A stretch of 53,139 bases of DNA from a bacterium (GTDB taxonomy: Bacteria; RBG-13-66-14; B26-G2; WVWN01): assembly GCA_035529855.1 (NCBI GenBank), contig DATKVX010000011.1:1-53139 (forward strand). The letters run 5' to 3'. The position numbers and the translations under genes were made by a program. The notes under the pieces were generated by a model, which was not told where the DNA came from, did no database searches, and saw only the letters and a program-made list of their open reading frames with translations. This document shows, piece after piece, positions 23,245-31,603 of the stretch; position 1 is the first letter of the stretch, and each line of letters starts with the position of its first letter.

Positions 23245-25529
23245 AACCGGCAACGACGACAGCGAGGAAGAGGCTGCGCGTAGCCGGCGTCGTCCAGGGC
23301 GTCGGCTTCAGGCCGCACGTCTACAACCTGGCGCGACGCCTCGGCCTGGCCGGCTTCGTCCTCAACGACGGCGCCGGCGTCGTCGTCGAGCTGGAGGGAC
23401 CGCCGGCCGCGATTGACGAGTTCGTGACGCAACTACAGGCCGCGCCGCCGCCCCGCGCGCGGCTGGACGCGGTGGAGGAGGAAGAGCTCGCCCCCGCCGG
23501 CGAGGATACGTTCGTAATAAAGGAAAGCGTCCCGGGCGAGGCGCAGACGCTGGTCTCGCCGGACCTGGCCACCTGCGGCGACTGCCTCGACGAACTGCTC
23601 GAGCCGGCGGACCGCCGTTACCGGTATCCCTTCATCAACTGCACCAACTGCGGCCCGCGCTTTACCATCATCCGGGGCGTGCCGTACGACCGGCCCAAGA
23701 CGACGATGGCCTCCTTCGAGATGTGCCCGGCCTGCCGGGCCGAGTACGACGACCCGGGCAACCGGCGCTTCCACGCCCAACCCAACGCCTGCGCCGCGTG
23801 CGGGCCGCGCCTCGCGCTGTGGGACGCCGAGGGCAACCCGCTCGACGCGGACGACCCGCTCGGCGAGGCGAAGCAGCTCCTCTTCGACGGCTGCGTCGTC
23901 GCCGTCAAGGGCCTGGGCGGCTATCACCTCGCTTGCGACGCTACCTCCGCCGAGGCAGTCGAGAAGCTGCGCTCGCGCAAGTACCGCGAGGACAAGCCGT
24001 TCGCCGTTATGGCGCGGGACGTCGCCGTAGCCCGGCGGTACTGCGAAATGAGTGACGACGAACTCGAGCTGTTGACCTCCGAGAAGCGGCCCATCGTCCT
24101 CCTGCGTAAGCGCGAGCCGTGCCACCTCCCCGACGCGATCGCTCCGCAAAACCGCTACCTCGGCGTGATGTTGCCGTACACGCCGTTGCACCATTTATTG
24201 TTCGACGACGACGTCGAGATCCTGGTAATGACGTCCGGCAACCGCGCCGACGAGCCCATCGCCTACCGCGACGACAAGGTGGTCGAGCACCTCGCCGGCA
24301 TCGCCGATTATTACCTGACGCACGACCGGGCCATAGGCCGCCGCGTCGACGACAGCGTGACGCGGGTCTTCCGCGGCCGAGAGTACGCCGTCCGGCGTTC
24401 GCGCGGGTACGTGCCGTTGCCGCTCGAGCTGGGCCGCACGTATAAAACGAGCGTGCTGGCGGTCGGCGCCGAGCTCAAGAATACGTTTTGCATGACCAAA
24501 GGCTCGCAGGCGTTCGTCTCGCACCACGTCGGCGACCTGGAGAACGTCGCGACGCTGGAGGCCTTCGAGGAGGGCATCGCGCACTTCCGGGAGATGTTCG
24601 ACGTCGAGCCGGCGGCGGTCGCCCGCGACCTCCACCCCGACTACCTCGCCTCCCGCTACGCGGTCGCGTCGGGCTTACCGGAGGTCGTGGTCCAACATCA
24701 CCACGGCCACGTCGCCTCGGTCCTCGCGGACGCGGGGTATTACGAGGGAAAAGTTATCGGCGTCGCGTTCGACGGCGCGGGCCTGGGCGACGACGGCGCC
24801 GTCTGGGGCGGCGAGTTCCTGGTCGCGGACCTCGCGGGTTACGAACGCGCGGCCCACTTGAGGTACGTGCCGCTGCCGGGGGGCGACGCCGCCGCCCGGG
24901 AGCCCTGGCGGATGGCGCTCGCCTGGCTCCGCGAGCTCTACGGCGACGACGCGCTCCGCAGGCCGCTGCCTTTTCTGGACGATATCCCCGAAGGCCGGCG
25001 CGAGATGGTGCTGGAGGCCGCGGCCAAGGGCGTGAACGCGCCGCCCACGAGCTCGATGGGACGGCTCTTTGACGCCGTCGCGGCGCTGGCGGGAATCCGC
25101 AATTTCGTCAATTACGAGGGGCAGGCCGCGCTGGAGTTTGAGCAACAGGTCGCGTGCGAAGAGGACGGCGCGTACGAGTTCTCGTACGACGACGGGAAAC
25201 CGCTGGTGATAGACGCGGCGCCGGTAATCGAGGCGGTCGTAGCGGACGTGCGGGCGGGTACAGCGCCCGGCGCGATAGCGGCGCGCTTCCACAACGCCGT
25301 CGCGGCCATGGCGGCCGACGTCGCCTCCCGTCTCCGCGACGAGTACGGCCTGAGTGCGGTCGCGCTCGGCGGCGGCTGTTTTCAGAATATAACCTTGTTG
25401 CGTAAACTGGTGCCGACGCTCGAGGGCGCCGGCTTCGACGTTTTAATTCACGAGCGGGTGCCGACCAACGACGGCGGCCTGTCGTTGGGGCAGGCCGCGG
25501 CGGCGCTGGCGCGTTTGGAGAAGGATTAG
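23241..25529 (+). CDS. hypF: Carbamoyltransferase HypF
   Basis: 762 aa, usual length. In order it has an acylphosphatase domain (VAGVVQGVGFRPHVYNLA), two zinc-finger motifs (CGDCLDELL...CTNCGPRF and CPACRAEYDD...CAACGPRL), a YrdC-like domain (KGLGGYHLACDAT, KYREDKPFAVM), and a Kae1-like C-terminal domain with QHHHGHVASVLAD and GVAFDGAGLGDDG. HypF makes the carbamoyl group from carbamoyl phosphate and ATP for transfer to HypE, on the way to the CN ligands of the Ni-Fe centre. Starts GTG at 23241 within the protease gene. All motifs intact. Confidence 0.95.
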   Translation: MKPATTTARKRLRVAGVVQGVGFRPHVYNLARRLGLAGFVLNDGAGVVVELEGPPAAIDEFVTQLQAAPPPRARLDAVEEEELAPAGEDTFVIKESVPGEAQTLVSPDLATCGDCLDELLEPADRRYRYPFINCTNCGPRFTIIRGVPYDRPKTTMASFEMCPACRAEYDDPGNRRFHAQPNACAACGPRLALWDAEGNPLDADDPLGEAKQLLFDGCVVAVKGLGGYHLACDATSAEAVEKLRSRKYREDKPFAVMARDVAVARRYCEMSDDELELLTSEKRPIVLLRKREPCHLPDAIAPQNRYLGVMLPYTPLHHLLFDDDVEILVMTSGNRADEPIAYRDDKVVEHLAGIADYYLTHDRAIGRRVDDSVTRVFRGREYAVRRSRGYVPLPLELGRTYKTSVLAVGAELKNTFCMTKGSQAFVSHHVGDLENVATLEAFEEGIAHFREMFDVEPAAVARDLHPDYLASRYAVASGLPEVVVQHHHGHVASVLADAGYYEGKVIGVAFDGAGLGDDGAVWGGEFLVADLAGYERAAHLRYVPLPGGDAAAREPWRMALAWLRELYGDDALRRPLPFLDDIPEGRREMVLEAAAKGVNAPPTSSMGRLFDAVAALAGIRNFVNYEGQAALEFEQQVACEEDGAYEFSYDDGKPLVIDAAPVIEAVVADVRAGTAPGAIAARFHNAVAAMAADVASRLRDEYGLSAVALGGGCFQNITLLRKLVPTLEGAGFDVLIHERVPTNDGGLSLGQAAAALARLEKD

Positions 25530-25537
25530 CATATAAT

Positions 25538-25768
25538 ATGTGTCTGGGCGTACCGATGAAGATAATCGAGGTTAACGGGACGATGGCGACGGTCGAGATG
25601 GCGCACGTGCGCCAGGAGTGCGACCTCTCGCTCTCGCCGGACGCGAAGGTGGGCGACTACGTAATAGTGCACGCCGGCTTCGCGATAGAAATATTGGACG
25701 AGGAGGACGCGCGCGAGACGCTCGAGCTCCTCGACGAGATAGGGTTCGATACGGGGCGCGGGAGTTGA
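25538..25768 (+). CDS. hypC: Hydrogenase maturation chaperone HypC
   Basis: 76 aa beginning with the family signature MCLGVPMKI, whose Cys2 carries the Fe(CN)2CO unit together with HypD. Then VEMAHVRQECDL and VGDYVIVHAGFAIEILDEEDA, all standard. It lies 8 bases after hypF. Its stop is embedded in the hypD start (TTGA), so the two are coupled. Confidence 0.95.
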   Translation: MCLGVPMKIIEVNGTMATVEMAHVRQECDLSLSPDAKVGDYVIVHAGFAIEILDEEDARETLELLDEIGFDTGRGS

Positions 25769-26856
25769 AATACTTGGAGGAGTTTCGCGACGCCGAACGC
25801 GTTCGGAAGGTCGCGGCCGCCGTGGCCGCCGTTGCGCCGGCCGACCGCGCGTTCACGTTCATGGAGGTATGCGGGACGCACACCATGGCGGTGGCGCGCT
25901 ACGGCTTGAAGAAGCTCCTCCCCGCCAACGTCCGATTGATATCCGGCCCCGGCTGCCCGGTGTGCGTGACGCCCAAGGAGTACGTCGACCACGCCGTCGC
26001 GCTCGCGCGCGAGCCGGGCGTAGCGGTGGCGACGTTCGGCGATATGATGCGCGTACCCGGCAGCTCGTCGGACCTGTTGCGGCTGCAGGCGGAGGGCGCC
26101 GACGTGCGTGTCGTTTATTCGGCGCGGGACGCGGTGGCCTTCGCCCGGGCCGAGCCGGACCGCCGGGTGGTCTTTCTGGGCGTCGGCTTCGAGACTACCG
26201 CGCCCACCGTCGCGGCTACCGCGAAGGAAGCCGCGGCCGCGGGCATCCGGAATTATTTCGTCTTGGCCGCGCACAAGTTGATACCGCCGGCGATGCGGGC
26301 GTTGTGCGAGAGCGGCGACGTAGCCCTCGACGGTTTCCTGTGCCCGGCCCACGTGAGCGCGATAATCGGCGCCCGGGTGTACGAGTTCATCCCGCGCGAC
26401 TACGGCCTGGCGTGCGCCGTGGCCGGCTTCGAGCCGGTGGATATTCTGCAGGGTATTTATTTATTGTTGAAGCAATACGCCGACGGCGAGCGGCGCGTCG
26501 ACAACCAATATTCCCGCGTCGTCAAACGGGAAGGCAACCTGCGGGCGCAGGAGGTCCAGGCCGAGGTGTTCGACGTTTGCGACTCTCGCTGGCGGGGCCT
26601 GGGGGATTTGCCGGCCAGCGGCCTGGCGATACGCGAAGAGTACGCCGCCCTCGACGCCGCCCGGGCGCTCGAGGTCGAGCCGGAGGAGACGGTCCCCGAC
26701 CACGGCTGCATCTGCGGCGACGTGCTCACCGGCGCCAAGGTCCCGGCGGATTGCCCGCTCTTCGGCGACGAGTGCACGCCGGCGCGGCCGGTGGGGCCGT
26801 GCATGGTCTCTTCCGAGGGGAGCTGCGCCGCGGCGTTTAAATTCGAATATGAGTGA
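25765..26856 (+). CDS. hypD: Hydrogenase maturation protein HypD
   Basis: 363 aa from the TTG at 25765, which overlaps the hypC stop; the reading frame stays open further upstream but that part is inside hypC. Motifs: FMEVCGTHTMAVARYG, ISGPGCPVCVTPKEYVDHA, TFGDMMRVPGSSSDL, GFETTAPT, and the C-terminal [4Fe-4S] Cys set CICGDVLTG, CPLFGDECTP, GPCMVSSEG. HypD with HypC is the scaffold on which the Fe(CN)2CO centre is built. The final bases overlap hypE. Confidence 0.95.
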   Translation: MKYLEEFRDAERVRKVAAAVAAVAPADRAFTFMEVCGTHTMAVARYGLKKLLPANVRLISGPGCPVCVTPKEYVDHAVALAREPGVAVATFGDMMRVPGSSSDLLRLQAEGADVRVVYSARDAVAFARAEPDRRVVFLGVGFETTAPTVAATAKEAAAAGIRNYFVLAAHKLIPPAMRALCESGDVALDGFLCPAHVSAIIGARVYEFIPRDYGLACAVAGFEPVDILQGIYLLLKQYADGERRVDNQYSRVVKREGNLRAQEVQAEVFDVCDSRWRGLGDLPASGLAIREEYAALDAARALEVEPEETVPDHGCICGDVLTGAKVPADCPLFGDECTPARPVGPCMVSSEGSCAAAFKFEYE

Positions 26857-27853
26857 CGAGTTAATACAAATGGGTCACGGCGCCGGCGGCCTCCTTATGC
26901 GGCGGCTGGTGGCGGACGTCTTCGCGCGGCATTTCGACAACGCGGCGCTGCGCGAGCTCGACGACGCCGCGACGTTGACGTTGCCGCCCGGGCAAGTCGC
27001 GTTCACCACCGACGCGTACGTGGTCAAGCCGTTGTTCTTTCCCGGCGGCGACGTGGGCAAGCTCGCGGTGTGCGGGACCGTCAACGACCTGGCGGTGATG
27101 GGCGCGGTCCCGCGGTATCTGTCGGCGAGCTTCACGTTGGAGGAGGGGCTGCCGCTCGCGACGCTGGCGCGCGTCGTGGTGTCTATGGCCGCGGCGGCGC
27201 AGGAAGCCGGGGTGGAAATAGTCTGCGGCGATACCAAGGTCGTCGCCCGGGGCGAGGCGGACGGTCTCTTCATCACCACCGCCGGCATCGGCGTGTTCGA
27301 CGGCGGCGGGCCGGCGCGGGCGCCGCTGGAGGCGGGCGACGCGGTCGTGCTCAGCGGCACCCTCGGCGACCACGGCGTCGCCGTCATGGTGGCGCGCGAG
27401 CAGTTTAAGCTCGAGGCGACGATAGAGAGCGACTGCGCGCCGCTGGGCGGCCTGTGCGCGGCGATGCGCGAGGCCGCGCCGGGTTTGAAGTTCATGCGGG
27501 ACCCGACGCGCGGCGGCCTGGCCGCGGCGCTCAACGAAGTCGCGGCGGCGTACGGCGTCGGCGTCGAGATATACGAAGAAAATATACCGTTCAACGAGGA
27601 CGTCGTCGCGGTGTGCGAGATATTGGGGCTCGACCCCCTCCTGGTAGCCAACGAGGGGAGGGTGGTCGCGGTGGCGCCGGCGGCCGAGGCCGAGGCGCTC
27701 GTGGCCGCGATGCGCAACCACCCGCTGGGCGCGCGCGCCGCGGTCATCGGCGAAGTCGTGGCCGAGCCCAAGCGCGTCTTCGTCCGCACCACGGTGGGCG
27801 GAACGCGCATCCTGGAGATGCCGCTCGCCGACCAGCTGCCGAGGATATGCTAA
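26849..27853 (+). CDS. hypE: Hydrogenase maturation protein HypE
   Basis: 334 aa with the AIR-synthase/SelD-like fold: MGHGAGGLLMRRL, DDAATLTLPPGQVAFTTDAY, GTVNDLAVMGAVPRYLS, HGVAVMVAREQ, DPTRGGLAAALNE. The C-terminus is the required PRIC, whose Cys is converted to thiocyanate. It overlaps hypD by 8 bases. It is not SelD: it lacks the Sec/Cys-containing N-terminus of selenophosphate synthetase. Confidence 0.95.
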   Translation: MSDELIQMGHGAGGLLMRRLVADVFARHFDNAALRELDDAATLTLPPGQVAFTTDAYVVKPLFFPGGDVGKLAVCGTVNDLAVMGAVPRYLSASFTLEEGLPLATLARVVVSMAAAAQEAGVEIVCGDTKVVARGEADGLFITTAGIGVFDGGGPARAPLEAGDAVVLSGTLGDHGVAVMVAREQFKLEATIESDCAPLGGLCAAMREAAPGLKFMRDPTRGGLAAALNEVAAAYGVGVEIYEENIPFNEDVVAVCEILGLDPLLVANEGRVVAVAPAAEAEALVAAMRNHPLGARAAVIGEVVAEPKRVFVRTTVGGTRILEMPLADQLPRIC

Positions 27854-27854
27854 G

Positions 27855-28214
27855 ATGCACGAGCTGGCGGTGGTCCACAGCCTGGTGCAGCAGCTCCGCG
27901 AAGAGGCGGAGCGGCTGGGCGTCGTCGGCGAAGTCGCCGTCGTCCACCTCAAGCTCGGCGCGCTGACGACGTTCGTACCGGAGGCGATGACGTTCTACTT
28001 CGAGGCGTTGACGAAGGGGACCGATCTGGAATCGGCGCGGCTCGAGGTAGAGGAGGTCCCGGTGGCGGGTACGTGCCGCCGCTGCGGCGAGGCGGTTACG
28101 CTGGAGGGGCTCCCGTTCGCGTGCGCGGCGTGCGGCTCGCCCGACCTCGAGATAACGTCGGGGCGGGAGTTGGTGATAGAATCGCTCGAGGTGCGAGACG
28201 ACGGTGCGAGGTAG
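27855..28214 (+). CDS. hypA: Nickel metallochaperone HypA
   Basis: 119 aa. It starts MHELAVVHSLVQQL (His2 nickel ligand) and has the zinc site in two CxxC pairs, GTCRRCGEAVTL and FACAACGSPDLE. It supplies nickel to the large subunit with HypB. It begins two bases after the hypE stop. Confidence 0.95.
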   Translation: MHELAVVHSLVQQLREEAERLGVVGEVAVVHLKLGALTTFVPEAMTFYFEALTKGTDLESARLEVEEVPVAGTCRRCGEAVTLEGLPFACAACGSPDLEITSGRELVIESLEVRDDGAR

Positions 28215-28220
28215 GTCCAT

Positions 28221-28877
28221 ATGGAGATAAAAATAGTTAAGAAGGTCCTCGAGGCCCACGAGAAGCTGGCCGACGAAAACCGGCAGCTGCTCGCCGCCGG
28301 GGGCGTATACGCCTTCAACCTCATCGGCTCGCCGGGCTCGGGGAAGACGCTGCTGTTGGAGCGTACGTTCGAGGCCGAGGCCGCGGAAATCAAACCCGGC
28401 GTAATCGAGGGCGACATCGCGACCACGGCCGACGCCGAACGGCTGCAGCGCTTCGACGTCCCCATCGTCCAGATAAACACCGGCCCCTTCGGCGGTGAAT
28501 GTCACCTCGCGCCCAACCTCATACGCGCGGCGCTCGAGGACCTCCCGCTCGACGAGCTCAACGTCGTCTTCGTCGAGAACGTCGGCAACCTGGTTTGCCC
28601 GGCGGAGTTCTACGTCGGCGAGGACGAGAAGGTAGTCGTGCTCTCGGTCGCGGAGGGGGAGGACAAGCCGCTCAAGTACCCGCTGGCTTTCCGCGAGGCG
28701 AAGGCGGTGGTAATAAATAAGCTCGACCTCCTTCCGCATCTCGACGTGGACTTGGAGGTATTGAAGAAAAACGTCGCGGCCGTGAACGCCGGCCTGAGCG
28801 TCTTCGAGGTATCCGCGAAGACCGGCGACGGCGTCGCGGCGTGGGTGGATTACGTAAAAGGCCGGCTCGGCGGTTAG
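28221..28877 (+). CDS. hypB: Nickel-inserting GTPase HypB
   Basis: 218 aa. The P-loop is GSPGSGKTLLLERTF; further G-motifs are EGDIATTADAERL, FVENVGNLVCPAEF and INKLDLLPH. The metal site GECHLAP is present. There is no N-terminal His-rich or CXXCGC extension, so it has only the low-affinity G-domain nickel site. Last gene of the hyp set. A separate ribosome site precedes the ATG. Confidence 0.95.
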   Translation: MEIKIVKKVLEAHEKLADENRQLLAAGGVYAFNLIGSPGSGKTLLLERTFEAEAAEIKPGVIEGDIATTADAERLQRFDVPIVQINTGPFGGECHLAPNLIRAALEDLPLDELNVVFVENVGNLVCPAEFYVGEDEKVVVLSVAEGEDKPLKYPLAFREAKAVVINKLDLLPHLDVDLEVLKKNVAAVNAGLSVFEVSAKTGDGVAAWVDYVKGRLGG

Positions 28878-28931
28878 CGGTCGGGCGTAATTCGACGGCG
28901 CCCGTTCGAAAGGCGCCGAGAAGGGGCGATT

Positions 28932-29207
28932 ATGGAACACGTGGAAGGGACCGTGGACCGGGGCGACGTTAAGCTCTACGCGTTGTCGACCTGCGTGTGG
29001 TGCAAGAAGACCCGCGCCTTGCTGGAGGAGTGGGGCGTGGCGTACGATTACGAGTACGTGGACCTGGCGCCGCCGGCGCGCCAGGACGAGATAGAGGCCG
29101 AGATAACGGCGCTCGCCGGCCGCGCGAGTTACCCCACGCTGATCGCGAATGAAGGCTGCGTCGTCGGCTTCCGGCCGGATGAGATCAAGGAATTGTTAAA
29201 ACTTTAA
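28932..29207 (+). CDS. Glutaredoxin-like protein
   Basis: 91 aa. VKLYALSTCVWCKKTRALLEE gives the CxxC active site (CVWC), with YPTLIANEGCVVGFRPDEI as the cis-Pro strand and C-terminal helix. It resembles glutaredoxin/NrdH-like proteins that take electrons from a ferredoxin-dependent reductase in anaerobes. It lies 12 bases before the FTR-rubredoxin gene, so the two probably form an electron chain. A third Cys (EGC) sits after the cis-Pro. Confidence 0.85.
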   Translation: MEHVEGTVDRGDVKLYALSTCVWCKKTRALLEEWGVAYDYEYVDLAPPARQDEIEAEITALAGRASYPTLIANEGCVVGFRPDEIKELLKL

Positions 29208-29219
29208 AGGGGGTGTGTT

Positions 29220-29729
29220 ATGGCCGAGCTCGACCCTAAAGAGGTGGACGCGCTGTACGAAAAGCTCGCGCGCGAGGCGGAGGCGAGCGGTTACCACCTA
29301 AACCCGGACCGCGAGTTCACCCGGGCGCTGATGGAGGGGCTGCTCACCAACGTCAACCGCTACGGTTACCCGGCGTGCCCCTGCCGCCGCGCGACGGGCA
29401 CCCGCGAAGAAGACCTCGACGTAATCTGCCCGTGCGACTACCGCGACGCCGACCTGGGCGAATACGGCGCGTGTTACTGCGCGCTGTACGTCTCGAAGGA
29501 CGTCGTCGCCGGCAAGAGGGAAGCCCGGGCCATTCCGGAACGCAGGCCGCCGAAAAAAGAAGACCGGCTTCAATATAAACAGAGGGCGCAAACGGCCGGC
29601 GGGGGGATAAAGGTGTGGCGGTGCCGCGTGTGCGGGTACCTCGCCGCGCGCGACGCGCCGCCGGAAGTGTGCCCGATTTGCAAGGCCGCGAAGGACCGCT
29701 TCGAGCCGTTCGCGTTTCCGCCCGCGTGA
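29220..29729 (+). CDS. Ferredoxin:thioredoxin reductase catalytic subunit fused to rubredoxin
   Basis: 169 aa. Residues 1-~105 form the FTR beta chain: YGYPACPCRRATGT, ICPCDYRD and ACYCALYVSKD carry the [4Fe-4S] and active-site cysteines. The last motif is CYC where plant-type FTR has CHC, so the His next to the disulfide is replaced by Tyr. A linker leads to a C-terminal rubredoxin-type domain, VWRCRVCGYLA...CPICKAAKDRF, with four Cys for one Fe. There is no FTR alpha chain nearby. It probably reduces the neighbouring glutaredoxin-like protein with ferredoxin or rubredoxin electrons. Strong GGGGGTG before the ATG. Confidence 0.88.
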   Translation: MAELDPKEVDALYEKLAREAEASGYHLNPDREFTRALMEGLLTNVNRYGYPACPCRRATGTREEDLDVICPCDYRDADLGEYGACYCALYVSKDVVAGKREARAIPERRPPKKEDRLQYKQRAQTAGGGIKVWRCRVCGYLAARDAPPEVCPICKAAKDRFEPFAFPPA

Positions 29730-29757
29730 GCATTTTAATAAAATATCGCCGACGAAG

Positions 29758-29784
29758 AAGCCGGCCCGAAGGCCGGCTTTTTTC
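29758..29784. terminator. Rho-independent terminator between convergent genes
   Basis: AAGCCGGCC, loop CGAA, GGCCGGCTT with a T-run on the plus strand and an A/T-rich flank on the other side. It can serve both the hyp/FTR transcript and the minus-strand gene ending at 29809. Confidence 0.88.
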
Positions 29785-29808
29785 TATAGCGGCTACGTTA
29801 GCGTGGGG

Positions 29809-31128
29809 TTATGCGGTCACGACGTTGTCGCCGGCGTATCCCAGCCGCCGCGCGACGCCCCGGGCGTCGACGACGAGCCGCGCTTCGCGGAACACCATAT
29901 CGTAATCGACGCCGGTGTGGTCGGTCGCGATGACGACGGCGTCGTATTCCCGCACGGCCTCCGGCTCGAGCTCGGCCGACGTCAGGCCGAAGTCGTACTT
30001 GCGCGTTCGGGGCAGCGCCGGCGCGTACGGGTCGTGGTAGGCGACGTCGGCGCCGCGGTTCCGCAGAAGGTCGATGACGACCAGGGCGGGCGACTCGCGC
30101 AGGTCGTCGACGTTGGCCTTGTACGCCACGCCCAGCACCAGCACGCGGGCGTCGGCGAATTTTACGCCGCGCTCGCCCAGCGCCCCCTCCAGCCGCGAGA
30201 CGACGTACTCCGGCATCTCGTCGTTGACGCGGCCGGCGAGCTCGACGAAGCGGCTCTCGTGGCCGAACTGGCGCGCCCGCCACGCCAGGTAGTACGGGTC
30301 GAGGGGGATGCAGTGGCCGCCGACCCCGGGGCCCGGCGCGAACTTCTGGAAGCCGTACGGCTTCGACGCCGCGGCGTCGATTACCTCGAACACGTCGAGC
30401 CCCATCTTACCGCATATAACTTTGAGCTCGTTCACCAGGGCGATGTTTACGGCGCGGTACGTATTCTCCAGGAGCTTGGACATTTCGGCGGCCTCCGCCG
30501 ACGATACTTTTATTACCTCGCTGACCACCGGCTCGTAGAACGCGGCGGCGAGCTCCGCGGCGGCGGCGTCCACGCCGCCCACGACGGTCGGTATCTCCTT
30601 CAGCGGGAACGCCTTGTTGCCGGGGTCGACGCGCTCGGGCGAGAAGGCGAGCCAAAAGTCGCGGCCCGCGGCGAGGCCTCTCTGCTCGAGGAGGGGCAGG
30701 ACGAAGCCACGCGTGGCGCCCGGGTAGACGGTGGACTCTACGACGACCAGCTGGCCCGGGCGCAAGTGGGCGGAGAGCGTCTCCGCGGTGTCGCCCAGAA
30801 ACAACAGGTCCGGTTCTTTATCGGCGGTCAAGGGCGTCGGGACGCATATCGCGACGACGTCGGCCTCGCCCAGCCGCGCCGGGTCGGTGGTGGGCGCGAA
30901 CGCGCCCTCGGCGACGGCCGCAGCCACCCGCTCGTCGGTCACGTCGCCGATGTAGGACCGGCCGGCCAGAAGATTATCTATTTTGTCGGGGTCAACATCG
31001 TAACCGATAACGCGGTAGCCGGCGTCGACGTAGGCCAGGGCCAGCGGCAGGCCGACGTAGCCCAACCCCACGACGGCGGCGCTCGCGTCGCGGCTTCGGA
31101 TTTTACCCATTAAATCCTCGTAAATCAT
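29809..31128 (-). CDS. UDP-N-acetyl-hexosamine 6-dehydrogenase (WbpA/WecC type)
   Basis: 439 aa. The NAD-binding Rossmann motif is VVGLGYVGLPLALAY; further signatures are CVPTPL, ESTVYPGAT, the FSPERVDPG block and the catalytic Cys loop GPGVGGHCIPLDP. This is the WbpA/TviB/WecC branch of nucleotide-sugar dehydrogenases, which oxidises UDP-GlcNAc or UDP-ManNAc C6 to the acid for capsule or O-antigen. I cannot choose between these substrates from sequence. No glycan cluster surrounds it; it stands alone here. Ribosome site AGGAGC before the ATG. Confidence 0.85.
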   Translation of the reverse strand: MIYEDLMGKIRSRDASAAVVGLGYVGLPLALAYVDAGYRVIGYDVDPDKIDNLLAGRSYIGDVTDERVAAAVAEGAFAPTTDPARLGEADVVAICVPTPLTADKEPDLLFLGDTAETLSAHLRPGQLVVVESTVYPGATRGFVLPLLEQRGLAAGRDFWLAFSPERVDPGNKAFPLKEIPTVVGGVDAAAAELAAAFYEPVVSEVIKVSSAEAAEMSKLLENTYRAVNIALVNELKVICGKMGLDVFEVIDAAASKPYGFQKFAPGPGVGGHCIPLDPYYLAWRARQFGHESRFVELAGRVNDEMPEYVVSRLEGALGERGVKFADARVLVLGVAYKANVDDLRESPALVVIDLLRNRGADVAYHDPYAPALPRTRKYDFGLTSAELEPEAVREYDAVVIATDHTGVDYDMVFREARLVVDARGVARRLGYAGDNVVTA

Positions 31129-31245
31129 GGCCTTGCTCCTAAACCTTGCTAATTCTCATAAAGGCTGTAACGTTTTACCGGGCCGCCGCACCAATATTTA
31201 GGACGGCAATCATAAATAATTGGTACTTTTCGGCCCCAGGAGGTG

Positions 31246-31261
31246 CCGATATATATATCGG
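31246..31261. repeat. 16-bp perfect palindrome at a ribosome binding site
   Basis: CCGATATATATATCGG. Its right end overlaps the GGAGGT Shine-Dalgarno (31260-31265) of the small gene at 31271; a second Shine-Dalgarno, AGGAGGT (31238-31244), lies just left. It could be an operator, or an RNA hairpin that hides or presents the ribosome site. Confidence 0.6.
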
Positions 31262-31270
31262 AGGTATGAC

Positions 31271-31495
31271 ATGGAGACAAAGGTTTTTCCCGCGGTTAAA
31301 CGGCTGACCGAGGAGGATGTTAATAAAGAAAACGTTTCGACCGCTCGAGCTCTTGACGTAGGACAGGAAGAAAAGATTGATGGACTCCAAACCCGTTTGG
31401 GCCGATTTCTGGGGCGCCTCGCCGAACGAACGGCGCTCCCTCCCGGAAGAGCGGCGAGCATACTGGAGCGCGTAAGGGAAGCGTCACGAAAATAA
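31271..31495 (+). CDS. Small protein of unknown function
   Basis: 74 aa, charged and helical (METKVFPAVKRLTEEDV ... LGRFLGRLAERTALPPG). No domain, signal peptide or metal site is seen. The ATG at 31271 was chosen because it has a perfect GGAGGT five bases upstream and the earlier start codons would overlap a palindrome. A strong terminator follows at 31518. It is an independent transcript between two divergent gene groups. Confidence 0.6.
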   Translation: METKVFPAVKRLTEEDVNKENVSTARALDVGQEEKIDGLQTRLGRFLGRLAERTALPPGRAASILERVREASRK

Positions 31496-31517
31496 CGCGG
31501 GCCCAATTTCCGCGTCG

Positions 31518-31545
31518 GGGAACGGCTTAGGCCGTTCCCTTTTTT
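31518..31545 (+). terminator. Rho-independent terminator of the small gene
   Basis: GGGAACGGC, loop TTAG, GCCGTTCCC followed by TTTTTT. Confidence 0.9.
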
Positions 31546-31603
31546 AAACGTTTACCGGCCGCGGCGCTTTATGTTAGTATACATCAAAAAGGAGGAATTT
31601 TCC

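Noticed and set aside
25618-25764. Upstream extension of hypD
   Set aside because: It lies inside hypC in another frame; the family start fits the TTG at 25765.
26849-27853. Selenophosphate synthetase (SelD), which would support selenocysteine use
   Set aside because: The protein ends in PRIC and sits in the hyp operon, so it is HypE, a relative of the same fold.
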